The notes under the pieces were generated by a model. The model was not told the origin of the DNA. It ran no database searches and saw only the letters and a program-made list of their open reading frames with translations. Shown one piece after another: positions 1-9,129 of a DNA stretch of 64,000 nucleotides. This stretch comes from Streptomyces luteogriseus. Its GTDB lineage: Bacteria; Actinomycetota; Actinomycetes; Streptomycetales; Streptomycetaceae. The DNA lies in contig NZ_JACHMS010000001.1 in NCBI RefSeq assembly GCF_014205055.1, positions 8,631,285-8,695,284 of the forward strand, read 5' to 3'. Both the position numbers and the translations under genes were made by a program. Numbering within the stretch: the first letter of the stretch is position 1; every line of letters starts with the position of its first letter.

Positions 1-468
1 GCTGGGGCCGAACGCGCCCAGGTCCGTGCTGATCTCGCCGGCCGTGATGCCGGTCAGGCAACGGGAGATGAACAGCGGCGACACACGGGAGTGACTCTCG
101 GCGGCGAAGTGCCTGGACTGTCTGTCCCAGTGCTGGGTGCTGGTGCCGCCCACGCCGAGGATCACCGCGACCCGCGCCCCGTCCCAGGACTCCGGGGCGA
201 GCCCGGCGTCGGCCACGGCCTGCCGGGCGGCGACGAGAGCCATCTTCGCGTAGGGCTCAAGGCGCCAGGAGAGCGCGCGGCCGAGCAGGGCGTCCCCGTC
301 GAAGCCGGGCACGGCGCAGCAGAAGTCGACGGACAGGCTTTCCAGAAGGGGGTCGGTGGCGGCGGTCGATGCGCCGGCCAGCAGCCCTGCCCAGTTGGCC
401 TCGACACCGATGCCGAGCGGGGAGACCAGGCCGAGGCCGGTCACGGCCACTGCTGAGGAGGCGTTCAT
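1..468 (-). CDS. Beta-ketoacyl synthase (KS/FabF-like), N-terminal part, runs off left edge
   Basis: Reading leftward from ATG at 466-468, the product starts with MNASSAVAVTGLGLVSPLG, the N-terminal signature of FabF/KAS-II and PKS ketosynthases, and continues open for 156 codons to the window edge. The catalytic Cys and the two His lie beyond the edge, so activity cannot be judged. The start overlaps the stop of the upstream ACP gene as ATGA (465-468), so the two are translationally coupled and probably work as a pair. Family members condense acyl-ACP with malonyl-ACP. Next to an NRPS cluster this suggests a dedicated acyl chain for N-acylating the peptide, as with the FabF-like enzymes of lipopeptide clusters. 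That role is inference. Confidence 0.85.
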   Translation of the reverse strand, partial: MNASSAVAVTGLGLVSPLGIGVEANWAGLLAGASTAATDPLLESLSVDFCCAVPGFDGDALLGRALSWRLEPYAKMALVAARQAVADAGLAPESWDGARVAVILGVGGTSTQHWDRQSRHFAAESHSRVSPLFISRCLTGITAGEISTDLGAFGPS

Positions 469-713
469 GAGGAGGCCTCGGTCCGGCTGCTCATCGCCGC
501 CTCCACGAGAGCCACCGCCTCCCCGATGGTGCTGTCCGGCGTCAGCTGCAGCGGCGGCACGCCGTACTCCTCGTCCAGGATCACGGAGAACTCGACGAGC
601 GCCAACGAGTCGATCTTGAGCTCGACGAAGGTGATGTCGGGGGTGATGAGCGATTTGTCAATGCCCAGCGCATCCGAAAGGCGCTGGACGATCTCGTCAT
701 GGGTACTGGACAT
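465..713 (-). CDS. Free-standing acyl carrier protein
   Basis: An 82-residue protein starting at ATG 711-713, with a GGAAGGA ribosome site about 7 bases upstream. Helix-II motif IDSLALVEF carries the serine for 4'-phosphopantetheine near residue 37. Length and acidity fit a type II ACP. An upstream in-frame start would add 55 residues that do not resemble an ACP and lacks a ribosome site, so it was not used. The gene is followed with a 4-base overlap by the ketosynthase, which implies a shared acyl-building function. It could equally hold a short-chain or branched acyl group for the starter C domain of the NRPS. Confidence 0.85.
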   Translation of the reverse strand: MSSTHDEIVQRLSDALGIDKSLITPDITFVELKIDSLALVEFSVILDEEYGVPPLQLTPDSTIGEAVALVEAAMSSRTEASS

Positions 714-1140
714 CGGGGGTTCCTTCCGAGAATGGTCCGACAGGATGCGCGTCATCGACTTCCGGTGCATGCGGGTTCCGGTTGGAATTTCGATGGAACT
801 CCAGCATTCCGTGATGTGGACGGAAATGGGCACGGGTATGGGGCAGCCGCGACAATTCGCGCACGAGTCTTTGTGCAACCATGAAATTGCGCTCGGTCGT
901 ATCCTGCCGCCTCAGACCTGGTCCGGTCACGGTAATCGCGACCCTAGGCCACGGATCTCCGTCGTGGCAAGCGGCAATGTGCCGAAGTATTCGGCGTTAT
1001 CGGTCGCCAGCTCCTTTCACCAGGCCTGACCGGCTTCAGGGTTGTTCCGGTTTCATCCAGCGATATATGAATGAAAACGAAGTGATAGATGGCGGGTGCA
1101 TCGTGCCCAGCGACGTGTCACGATGGGGGGATGTGCAGGG
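714..1140. promoter_or_regulatory. Divergent intergenic region, ACP/KS leftward and P450 rightward
   Basis: About 430 bases without a credible gene. It must hold promoters in both directions. Rightward, TTGTTC at 1042-1047 and TATATG at 1064-1069 are separated by 16 bases in the only AT-rich stretch (1040-1090) and could be a -35/-10 pair for the P450. No clear leftward promoter was recognised. No SARP heptamer repeats were found by eye. Confidence 0.35.
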
Positions 1141-2298
1141 ATGTCGAATTCCAGAGATGTGCTCGACGGGCTGCCGGTCGGCCCGCTGCCCATTCCCTGT
1201 GACCCCGAGGGCGCATCCCCCGTCCAGTGGATGCACATGCCGAACGGCGTGGGTGTCTGGGCGGTCTCCGACTACCGCCTCGCCCGCCAAGTGCTCGCCG
1301 ACCCGCGGTTCAGCCGCGCGGCCGCCGTCGCGCCCGACGTGCCGAAGGTGGCCAGCATCGACCCGTCACCCGACTCCATAGTCAGCCTCGACGGCAGGGC
1401 GCACGCCCGGCTGCGCAGAATCGTGGCGGGGGCCTTCACCGGGCGCCGCATCAGCGCTCTCGGCCCATTCATCGAGACCCGCGCCAGCGAGCTCCTGGAC
1501 GCCATGGCCGCAGGCGGGCAGCCGGCTGACCTGGTCGCCGGTCTTGCCGCACCGCTCCCGCTCAGCGTGCTCTGCCACATGCTCGGCGTCCCCGAGGCCG
1601 ACCGCGAGAGCTTCCGGGAGTGGGTGCCAGTCCTCTTCGACCTCGACGGAGAGGGCGCCGAGAACCGCACCCGGGCGTTCCTCATCACCCACTACATGAC
1701 GAAACTCATCGGCAGCAAACGCCGGGAGCCCGGCGGCGACCTCATCAGCGCCCTGATCCAAGCGGCTGACGAGGAAGGGAAGCTGACGAACCGTGAGCTC
1801 GTCACCCTCTCCCTGGCGCTCCTCATGGCCGGCTACGACTCCACCGCCGACCAGATCACCCTCGCCTTCCTCAGCCTGCTGCACGACCCTGCTCGCACCG
1901 CCGCCCTGCGTGACGACCCGAATCTCGTCCCCGCCGAGGTCGAGGAACTTCTGCGCACCAACCCCTCGGCGCCCCTCAGCTTCAGTCGCGCGGTCACCGA
2001 ACCCGTCCAGTTGGCGGATGTCACCATTTCACCGGGAGAACCGGTCCTGGTATTCCTCATGGGCGCAAACCGAACCCGCGACGATTCCGGAAACCCCGCC
2101 GGAAACCCCCACCTTACTTTCGGTCGCGGAGTGCACCGCTGCCTCGGCGCCCCGCTGGCCCGACTGCAGCTGGCGACGGTCATCCGCTTGACCCTCGACC
2201 GCTTCCCGCACCTCGAGCTCGCCGAAGACATCGACGGTCTCGACTGGAAGCCCGCCGCTGCGACCCGAGGCCTCAAGTCCCTTCGGGTGCACTGGTGA
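1141..2298 (+). CDS. Cytochrome P450
   Basis: A 385-residue soluble bacterial P450. Visible landmarks are the I-helix AGYDST (oxygen-binding Thr), an ExxR in EELLR, and the heme loop FGRGVHRCLGAP with the Cys ligand. The ATG at 1141 was chosen because GGGGGGA lies 9-10 bases upstream. In-frame ATGs at 1096 and 1123 would add a short non-conserved leader. Cluster P450s of this size hydroxylate carrier-bound amino acids, finished peptides or acyl chains. The substrate cannot be read from the sequence. No ferredoxin gene is adjacent, so redox partners must come from elsewhere. Confidence 0.93.
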   Translation: MSNSRDVLDGLPVGPLPIPCDPEGASPVQWMHMPNGVGVWAVSDYRLARQVLADPRFSRAAAVAPDVPKVASIDPSPDSIVSLDGRAHARLRRIVAGAFTGRRISALGPFIETRASELLDAMAAGGQPADLVAGLAAPLPLSVLCHMLGVPEADRESFREWVPVLFDLDGEGAENRTRAFLITHYMTKLIGSKRREPGGDLISALIQAADEEGKLTNRELVTLSLALLMAGYDSTADQITLAFLSLLHDPARTAALRDDPNLVPAEVEELLRTNPSAPLSFSRAVTEPVQLADVTISPGEPVLVFLMGANRTRDDSGNPAGNPHLTFGRGVHRCLGAPLARLQLATVIRLTLDRFPHLELAEDIDGLDWKPAAATRGLKSLRVHW

Positions 2299-2426
2299 AC
2301 GGCCCGCTGAAGGGCCTGCCGCGCATACGCGAAACCCACCCCCGTCCCGGATGAACGGTGTGCCTATAGTGATCAGGTAGTTCCACTTGCGACGGGGGTA
2401 ACAGGGTGGATTTGGGGAGTGATTGC

Positions 2427-4379
2427 ATGACTTCTTCCGATGCCGCGCACGAGGCCGCGGACGAAGTCACGCACGAAACAATCGCAATAAGGGTTCTGGG
2501 CGCTCTGTCGGCGACCGTCAATGGACATCCTGTTGTGATAGCCGGCCCACGGCAGCGCACTATCTTCGCGATGCTCGTGCTGGCAGGGGGCCGTGTCGTC
2601 TCCGTGGACAGCCTCGTAGACGCGGTGTGGGGGGGCCGGCCGCCGAACACGGCCCGGACCCAAGTGGCCATCTGTGTCGGGGCGTTACGCAAGGCATTCC
2701 GGTCGGCGCTCTTCGACGACCCGGTCATAGAGACCACCCACCCCGGATACCGGATCCTGACGAGCGTGTGCACCTTCGACGCCCGCGACTTCGCTGCCGT
2801 CTGCGCGGAGGCCGCCGAGAGCATCCGTCTGGGCCGCGTCGACGAGGGCGTCGGGCTGTACCGGAAGGCCTTGGACCTGTGGACCGGGCCCGCCTTGTCC
2901 GGTGTCGCGGGGCAGGTGGTCGAGGACGAGGCGACGCGCTTAGAGGCGGAGCGCCTAGCCGCCTACGAAGCACTGTTCGACGCGGAGCTTGCGCTCGGCC
3001 GCCACCAGGAGGTGCTGCCCGAACTCTCGGCGTTAGCCGACGACCAGCCCCTGCACGAGAAGCTGCGGCACACCCTGATGCTCGCACAATACCGTTCCGG
3101 GCGCCGGGCGGAGGCGGCGGAGGGCTTCCGCAACTGGCGCAGACGATTCGTCGAGGAGATAGGGATAGAGCCGAGCGCGTCCATCCACGAGCTGCACCGT
3201 GCCGTCCTCCAGGACGCTCCCGAACTCTCCCTCCGCGGCGACGGCGAGCCTCGGTCCGGGCGGCGCGCCCTGCCAGCGGAACTGCCCGCTGCTGTACCGG
3301 AGTTCTTGGGACGCGAGGCGGAACTCGCCGTTCTGGACACCCTGGTGGCCGACGCGGGCGACGGAGGGCCCTCCAGCACCTCCCGGCCACGCGCGGGCGT
3401 CGTCGCCGGCGCCGCCGGAGTAGGCAAGACGAGCCTCGTCGCGTACTGGGCGCACCGCGTCTTGCGGCACTTCCCCGACGGGCAGCTCTACGCCGACCTG
3501 TCCCAGTACGAGTGGACACAGCCGACCGCCACGGTGCACGCGCTGCTCGGCCGCTTCCTGCGGGTCCTCGGCGTCGCGGCGGAGCTGGTCCCGGACCGCC
3601 CCGATGAGTGCGTGTCGCTCTACCGCAGCCTGCTGGCCGACCGGCGCGTCCTGGTGGTCCTCGACAATGCCTGCAGCCTGGTGCACATCCAGCCGTTCCT
3701 GCCCGGCTGCGGCCCCTCGCGGGTCGTGGCGACCACCGGTGGGCGGCAGGACCCGATGGCCGTGGGCATCGGCGCGGTCCGCGTCGACCTCGGCCCGCTG
3801 CCCGACGCGCAGGCGGTGGAGCTCGTGGCACGGATCATCGGTGAGCGGCGCGTCCTCGAAGACACCTCGGCCGTGTACGAGTTGGGCCGCCTGTGCGGCA
3901 GGCTGCCCCTCGCACTGCGGGCGGCCGCCGGCCGGCTCGCTGTCAAACCCCACTGGTCCGTACGGCATCTGGTGCACCGGCTGGCCAAAGGGAGCCGCCG
4001 TCTCGACGAACTCAGCGCCGGCGGCCTCGAGGTGCGGCAGGGCCTGGAGCGCGGCTATCGCAGGCTGCCCGAGGAGGCGGCCCGCATGTGCCGCATGCTG
4101 GGCCTGCTGGACGCGCCGGACTTCACGGCCCACGCCGGAGCCGTGCTGCTCGCCGTCGACCATGTGGCGGCGGAGGACGCGATGGAGCAGCTCTTCGACA
4201 TGCATCTGCTGACCGTGGTCGGCACGGATGCCAGCGGGGCGCTGCGCTACGCCTTCCATGGGCTGGTGCGGCCCTTCGCCCGCGAGCGGGCGCTGGCCGA
4301 GGAGTCCGACCAGACCCGGCAGGCCGCGCTCAACCGCCTCTCCGGGATGCATCTGACGGGTCTGTCGATATCCCACTGA
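2427..4379 (+). CDS. SARP-family transcriptional activator with NB-ARC domain (AfsR-like, no TPR)
   Basis: A 650-residue regulator. Residues about 20-100 form the OmpR-like winged helix (RVLGALSATVNG, RQRTIFAMLVLAGGRVV, DAVWGGRPPNTAR). Residues 105-250 are the bacterial transcriptional activation domain, ending in EEIGIEPSASIHELH. Then comes an NB-ARC ATPase with P-loop GAAGVGKTS and Walker-B-like RVLVVLDNA. It lacks the C-terminal TPR half of AfsR (about 990 residues). ATG 2427 has GGGGAG 7 bases upstream; GTG 2406 is an alternative. Three leucines are TTA codons (2685, 2940, 3033), so translation should depend on the bldA tRNA and couple the cluster to development. Likely the pathway-specific activator. 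Confidence 0.92.
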   Translation: MTSSDAAHEAADEVTHETIAIRVLGALSATVNGHPVVIAGPRQRTIFAMLVLAGGRVVSVDSLVDAVWGGRPPNTARTQVAICVGALRKAFRSALFDDPVIETTHPGYRILTSVCTFDARDFAAVCAEAAESIRLGRVDEGVGLYRKALDLWTGPALSGVAGQVVEDEATRLEAERLAAYEALFDAELALGRHQEVLPELSALADDQPLHEKLRHTLMLAQYRSGRRAEAAEGFRNWRRRFVEEIGIEPSASIHELHRAVLQDAPELSLRGDGEPRSGRRALPAELPAAVPEFLGREAELAVLDTLVADAGDGGPSSTSRPRAGVVAGAAGVGKTSLVAYWAHRVLRHFPDGQLYADLSQYEWTQPTATVHALLGRFLRVLGVAAELVPDRPDECVSLYRSLLADRRVLVVLDNACSLVHIQPFLPGCGPSRVVATTGGRQDPMAVGIGAVRVDLGPLPDAQAVELVARIIGERRVLEDTSAVYELGRLCGRLPLALRAAAGRLAVKPHWSVRHLVHRLAKGSRRLDELSAGGLEVRQGLERGYRRLPEEAARMCRMLGLLDAPDFTAHAGAVLLAVDHVAAEDAMEQLFDMHLLTVVGTDASGALRYAFHGLVRPFARERALAEESDQTRQAALNRLSGMHLTGLSISH

Positions 4380-4463
4380 TAAAGGCGGCATCTAGCGTCT
4401 TGCGCGTCTTGTGAAGGAAGCGACGGTTCCGCAGGAGTGGCTGCGCGCACGGAAGGTACTGGT

Positions 4464-7052
4464 GTGGAGACTGCGCCTCTGGCGTTTTGGCAGCGTGTGC
4501 TCACCGGCGGCGGTTTCACCGCTCTGCCCCGGTGGCCGGAGCGCTCATCGGACCCTGTCGGAGCCGTCGGCGACCCCGTGCCGCATGACGGCCCGGAGGC
4601 GACCGCCGTCTGGCGGGCCGCGGTCCCCGAGCCGGTCGTGCACGCGCTGCGGCGCCTATGCGAGCGGTCCGGGGCGTCCCTGGACACCGCGGTCCTCACC
4701 GCCTGCGTCAAGGTCCTGGCGCAGGTCACCTCCGACCAGGTGGTGGTCATCGGCCTGCTGCCGCCGTCGGCCGCCGACGCCGGGGACGCGGTGCCCTGCC
4801 GGGTGTCCGTCAACGACGGCACCTGGGCCCGGATCTTCGACGACACGGCCCGGACCCGGGCCGATGTCCTGCGCCACCTCCTCGACTTCCCCGAGGAGAG
4901 CCGGACCGGCGGGAGCGGCCCGCTCTACGACGCGTTGTTCGTGCCCGGCCGCGCCCCTGCGGCCGGGGACCTCGCACCGGACACCGTCCTCGCGGTGGGC
5001 CTGTCCCAGGACGGCGACCAGCCGGCGCTCGTGCTCCGCCACCGCACCGAGTCCGTCGGTGCCGACCAGGCCGGCCGGATCGCGGGATATCTGCTCGCCG
5101 CCCTGGACGCGCTGAGCAGCGCACCGGACACGGACCACCATGCGTGGAGCCCCCTCACTCCCGACGAAGTCGCCTACCAGACAGTGGGGTTGGCCGGTCC
5201 CGCGAGGGAACTGCCCGACCTGCGCGTCCACGAGCTCTTCGAGGAGCAGGTGCGGCAGCGCCCCGACGACGTCGCGGCCGTTCACAACGGCACACCGTGG
5301 ACGTACCGTCGGCTCAACCAGCGCGCCAATCAGGTCGCCCACGCCCTCCTCGACGCCGGGCTGCGCACCGAGGACGTGGTCGCCGTGGTGGCCGAGCGAG
5401 ACCTGGAGTGGCTGGCGGCCGTCCTCGCCGTCTTCAAGGCGGGCGGTGTCTACCTCCCCGTGGAGCCGCAGTTCCCCGCCGACCGTGTCACCGACATGCT
5501 GGAGCGCAGCGGCTGCCGCCACACGCTCACCCGGCGGGGCGTCTCCCGCGGCCTCGACGAGGCGTCGGCACGCCTGCCCGGCGTACGCGTCGACGATCTC
5601 GACACCCTCCGCGCCGGTCCGGACACCGACCCCGGCGTACCGGTGGCCGCGGACCAGAGCGCGTACATCTACTTCACGTCCGGCTCGACCGGAACGCCGA
5701 AGGGCGCCGTGTGCGAGCACGCGGGCTTCCTCAACCACGTCCTCGCCAAGATCGACGACCTCGGCATCATGGCGGGCACAGCGGTGGCGCAGACCGCACC
5801 CCAGTGCTTCGACATCTCCCTGTGGCAGCTCGTGGCGGCCCTCACGGTCGGCGGGCGCACCGTCGTCGTCGATCAGTCGGCCGTCGAGGACGTCGCGCGC
5901 CTCGTCGAGACCCTCGCCGAGGAGCGCGTCGAGGTCCTCCAGGTCGTGCCCTCCTACCTGGAGACGATGCTCACCGAACTCGACCACGCACCGCGCCCGC
6001 TGCCGCGGCTGCGCTGTGTGTCGGCGACCGGCGAGGCGCTCAAGAAGGAGCTGACCGAGCGCTGGTTCGCGGCCTTCCCGGACAAGGCGCTGGTCAACGC
6101 GTACGGGCTCACCGAGACATCGGACGACACGAACCACGAGGTGATGACGGGCGTCCCGGACGCCGCGTCGGTGCCCCTGGGCAGGCCCGTCGCCAACGTA
6201 CGCGTGTACGTGGTCGACGAGTCGCTGCGGCCCGTCCCGCTCGGTTCGCCCGGCGAGATCGTCTTCTCCGGTGTGTGCGTGGGCCGCGGCTACGTCAACG
6301 ACGAGGAGCGCACCCGTGCCGCCTTCGTCCCCGACCCGTACGTCCCCGGCGCGCGCCTGTACCGCTCCGGCGACATCGGGCGCTGGCTGATCGGCGGGCG
6401 CCTGGAGTTCCTCGGACGCCGCGACGCGCAGGTGAAGATCCGGGGCTTCCGCATCGAGATCGGTGAGATCGAGAACCGACTGCTGACGATACCCGGCGTG
6501 CGCGACAGCGCCGTCGTCGTGACCGGCACCGGCGGCGCCAGCCGACTCGTGGCCTTCTGGACCGGCTCCACGGAACTGAACGCGGACGCGCTCGTGGCGG
6601 CGCTCGCCGAGACTCTGCCTGCGTACATGGTGCCGAGCCGCTTCCACCGCCTGCCCGAGCTGCCGCTGACCGGCAACGGCAAGACCGACCGCAAGGCCCT
6701 GACCCGCGTCGCCGGTGAACGGGCCACGGACGACGGCGAGCCGGGCACCGGGGACACCGTCGGCACGGCACCGCAGACAGCGGCCGAGCGGAGGCTCGCG
6801 GCGCTGTGGGCCGAGGTCCTCAAGGTGCCCGCCGAGCGGATCGGACGCGACGCCGACTTCTTCGGCCTCGGCGGCACATCGCTCTCCCTCGTCCGCCTGG
6901 CCATCGCGCTCGACCGCGCGCTCTCCCCCCGGGAACTGCGGGACACCCCGCGGCTCGCCGACATCGCGGCGCTCCTCGACGGCCGTGGCGCCAAGGCCGC
7001 GACGCACCAGGCCGCGGACGCAGCGCCCGACAGCACGAGGACGGACGGCTGA
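4464..7052 (+). CDS. Free-standing NRPS adenylation-carrier protein with N-terminal half-C domain
   Basis: About 862 residues, (half C)-A-T. The first 230 or so residues resemble only the C-terminal lobe of a condensation domain; the HHxxxDG lobe is absent. The A domain is complete: FTSGSTGTPKG (A3), FDISLWQ (A4), NAYGLTET (A5), YRSGDIGRW (A7), QVKIRGFRIE (A8) and NGKTDRK with the catalytic Lys (A10). The carrier motif is FFGLGGTSLS. Manual pocket reading gives DIWQSTADDK; two Asp at 330/331 suit a diamino acid. It stands directly before the oxygenase and Dap genes, so Dap is the favoured substrate (inference). GTG 4464 has GGAAGG 7 bases upstream; GTG 4437 is the alternative. Its likely job is supplying module 1, whose own A domain is dead. 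Confidence 0.92.
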   Translation: METAPLAFWQRVLTGGGFTALPRWPERSSDPVGAVGDPVPHDGPEATAVWRAAVPEPVVHALRRLCERSGASLDTAVLTACVKVLAQVTSDQVVVIGLLPPSAADAGDAVPCRVSVNDGTWARIFDDTARTRADVLRHLLDFPEESRTGGSGPLYDALFVPGRAPAAGDLAPDTVLAVGLSQDGDQPALVLRHRTESVGADQAGRIAGYLLAALDALSSAPDTDHHAWSPLTPDEVAYQTVGLAGPARELPDLRVHELFEEQVRQRPDDVAAVHNGTPWTYRRLNQRANQVAHALLDAGLRTEDVVAVVAERDLEWLAAVLAVFKAGGVYLPVEPQFPADRVTDMLERSGCRHTLTRRGVSRGLDEASARLPGVRVDDLDTLRAGPDTDPGVPVAADQSAYIYFTSGSTGTPKGAVCEHAGFLNHVLAKIDDLGIMAGTAVAQTAPQCFDISLWQLVAALTVGGRTVVVDQSAVEDVARLVETLAEERVEVLQVVPSYLETMLTELDHAPRPLPRLRCVSATGEALKKELTERWFAAFPDKALVNAYGLTETSDDTNHEVMTGVPDAASVPLGRPVANVRVYVVDESLRPVPLGSPGEIVFSGVCVGRGYVNDEERTRAAFVPDPYVPGARLYRSGDIGRWLIGGRLEFLGRRDAQVKIRGFRIEIGEIENRLLTIPGVRDSAVVVTGTGGASRLVAFWTGSTELNADALVAALAETLPAYMVPSRFHRLPELPLTGNGKTDRKALTRVAGERATDDGEPGTGDTVGTAPQTAAERRLAALWAEVLKVPAERIGRDADFFGLGGTSLSLVRLAIALDRALSPRELRDTPRLADIAALLDGRGAKAATHQAADAAPDSTRTDG

Positions 7053-7058
7053 CCCCCT

Positions 7059-8048
7059 ATGACCGACACCACTTCGCACGGCGAAACACTCCCCGACGGC
7101 TCCCGCCTCGTCCTCGGGGAGGGGCGCACGCCGATTCTCGAATCACCCGGCCGCGACGTGCCCGCGAAGGATGTACGCGAAGCGCTCGGCCGGCACGGCG
7201 CGGTCCTCGTCCGCGGCCTCGGCCTGGCCACCCCGGCCGACCTGGCCGCCGTGGCGCACGCCCTCGACGTGACGCCGATGCGCGAACGCGAGAGCTTCGC
7301 CGCCCGCGACGACCTGGGGCACGGCGTGTACTCGGCGTCGCTGTGGCCGGTCGACGAGCCGATGTGCATGCACCACGAGCTGAGTTACGCGGCCGAGGTC
7401 CCCGGCACCGCCCTCTTCGGCTGTCTGCGGGCACCCCGCAGCGGCGGCGCCACCGGCGTGGCCGACGCGCGGGCCGTCCTCGACGCCCTGCCCGCCGAAC
7501 TGGTCGAGCCCTTCGAACGGGACGGCTGGCTGCTCGCCCGGCACTACGGAGACGTCGGCCTCGGCTGGCCTCAGGCGTTCGGCACCGAGGACGCCGACGA
7601 GGTGTCGGCCTACTGCCGGCAGCACGCCCTGGACCACCGGTGGATGGCGGACGGCTCGCTGCACACGGTGCAGCGCAGGTCGGCCGTCGTGCGGCACCCC
7701 GCGTCGGAGGAGCGCCTCTGGTTCAACCAGATCGCGTTCCTCAACGAGCTGACGATGGACCCGGCGGTCAGAGAGTACCTGCTCTCCCTCTACGGCCCGA
7801 ACGCGCTACCCTTCACCACCCGGTACGGCGACGGCACGGCCATCCCGGAATCCGTGATCGAGACCATCAACGCCACGTACACGGCGGCCACCGCGCGCGA
7901 GCCGTGGCAGACCGGCGACGTGCTCGTCGTGGACAACCTGCGCATGGCGCACAGCCGCGAGGCCTACGAAGGCGAACGCGACGTCGTCGCACTCTTCGGC
8001 GACCCGACGCGCTTGCCCGGCCACGCGCGGCCTGCGACGACCGGCTGA
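7059..8048 (+). CDS. TauD/TfdA-type non-heme iron oxygenase, SyrP-like
   Basis: A 329-residue member of the TauD/TfdA fold, six bases after the A-T gene. The iron-binding HxE is in MHHELSYA (H105, E107), a spacing and context like SyrP-type hydroxylases. The C-terminal His and the 2-oxoglutarate Arg are in MAHSREAYEGER. SyrP-type enzymes hydroxylate the beta-carbon of an aminoacyl group held on a carrier domain. By position, the partner should be the carrier of the preceding A-T protein, giving hydroxylated Dap. The substrate is inference; the metal site is visible. No obvious ribosome site precedes the ATG, which suggests coupling to the upstream gene. Confidence 0.88.
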   Translation: MTDTTSHGETLPDGSRLVLGEGRTPILESPGRDVPAKDVREALGRHGAVLVRGLGLATPADLAAVAHALDVTPMRERESFAARDDLGHGVYSASLWPVDEPMCMHHELSYAAEVPGTALFGCLRAPRSGGATGVADARAVLDALPAELVEPFERDGWLLARHYGDVGLGWPQAFGTEDADEVSAYCRQHALDHRWMADGSLHTVQRRSAVVRHPASEERLWFNQIAFLNELTMDPAVREYLLSLYGPNALPFTTRYGDGTAIPESVIETINATYTAATAREPWQTGDVLVVDNLRMAHSREAYEGERDVVALFGDPTRLPGHARPATTG

Positions 8049-8077
8049 CACCCCAGGGACCCTCAGGGAGCTTCTCT

Positions 8078-9115
8078 ATGCCCGAGCAGTACGCGACACC
8101 GTCGTTCTCCGTGATCTCCGGGGCCCAGGTGCAGCACATCCTCGACGGCCGGCACCGGGAGGTGGTCGACCTCATCGAGGCCGCCTACCGGTGGCACGGC
8201 GAAGGACAGACTGTGAACCCGCCCTCGTACTTCCTCCGCTTCCCCGACCGGCCGTCGTCCCGCATCATCGCCCTGCCCGCCTCGGTGGGCGGCGACGTCC
8301 CCACCGACGGCCTGAAGTGGATCTCCAGCTTCCCGGCGAACGTCGAGCGGGGCATCCCCCGGGCCTCCGCGGTCCTCATCCTCAACGACCACGACACCGG
8401 CTACCCGCTCGCCTGCCTGGAGAGCTCCATCATCAGCGCCGCGCGCACCGCGGCCTCCGCGGCGCTCGCCGCGGACCGGATCGCGGCGGCCCGCGGCGGC
8501 CGCCCCGCCCGGATCGGGTTTTTCGGCGCCGGCCTCATCGCCCGCTACGTCCACGCGTATCTGGCGGGCACGGGCTGGTCGTTCGACGAGATCGGCGTGC
8601 ACGACCTCTCCCCGGAGCACGCCGCCGGGTTCGGGGACTATCTGCGCCGCGCCGGCGAGACCGGGCCGGTCACGATGCACGACGACGCCGAGTCGCTGAT
8701 CCGCTCCTCGGACCTGGTGGTCTTCGCGACGGTGGCCGGGACACCGCACGTCACCGAACCCGACTGGTTCGCGCACAACCCGCTGGTGCTGCATCTGTCG
8801 CTGCGCGACCTGGCACCGGAGGTGGTGCTCGCGGCCACCAACATCGTCGACGACATCGACCACTGCCTCAAGGCCGACACCTCCCCGCACCTGGCCGAAC
8901 AAGGCGTGGGCAACCGGGAGTTCATCGACGGAACGCTCCACGACGTCCTGACCGGCACACTGCGGCCGGGCACCGAACGACCCGTCGTATTCTCGCCGTT
9001 CGGCCTCGGGGTGCTCGACCTGGTGCTCGGCAGGCACATCTACGACACGATCGCGGCGGCCGGCGAACTGCACGTCGTCGACGGCTTCTTCCACGAGATG
9101 CGACGCTACGGCTGA
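8078..9115 (+). CDS. sbnB: SbnB-like dehydrogenase for 2,3-diaminopropionate (ornithine cyclodeaminase/mu-crystallin family)
   Basis: A 345-residue protein with AGGGAG 7 bases before its ATG. It shows the ornithine cyclodeaminase/mu-crystallin fold signatures: substrate region DGLKWISSFP and Rossmann motif GFFGAGLIARY. In the SbnA/SbnB route, SbnB oxidatively splits N-(2-amino-2-carboxyethyl)-glutamate to L-Dap, 2-oxoglutarate and ammonia. The SbnA partner follows after 14 bases, and that pairing distinguishes it from a true ornithine cyclodeaminase. It is expected to act in the cytosol to provide the Dap precursor for the A-T protein. Confidence 0.88.
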   Translation: MPEQYATPSFSVISGAQVQHILDGRHREVVDLIEAAYRWHGEGQTVNPPSYFLRFPDRPSSRIIALPASVGGDVPTDGLKWISSFPANVERGIPRASAVLILNDHDTGYPLACLESSIISAARTAASAALAADRIAAARGGRPARIGFFGAGLIARYVHAYLAGTGWSFDEIGVHDLSPEHAAGFGDYLRRAGETGPVTMHDDAESLIRSSDLVVFATVAGTPHVTEPDWFAHNPLVLHLSLRDLAPEVVLAATNIVDDIDHCLKADTSPHLAEQGVGNREFIDGTLHDVLTGTLRPGTERPVVFSPFGLGVLDLVLGRHIYDTIAAAGELHVVDGFFHEMRRYG

Positions 9116-9129
9116 GGCAGGGAGGCCAC

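Noticed and set aside
4395..4411. Tandem GCGTCTTG pair before the A-T gene, considered as a SARP operator
   Set aside because: The period is 9 bases, the sequence does not match known SARP heptamers (TCGAG-type) and there are only two copies.
6806..8077. Long upstream extension of the SbnB-like gene
   Set aside because: The added sequence is the shadow frame of the A-T and oxygenase genes. ATG 8078 has AGGGAG at the right distance.
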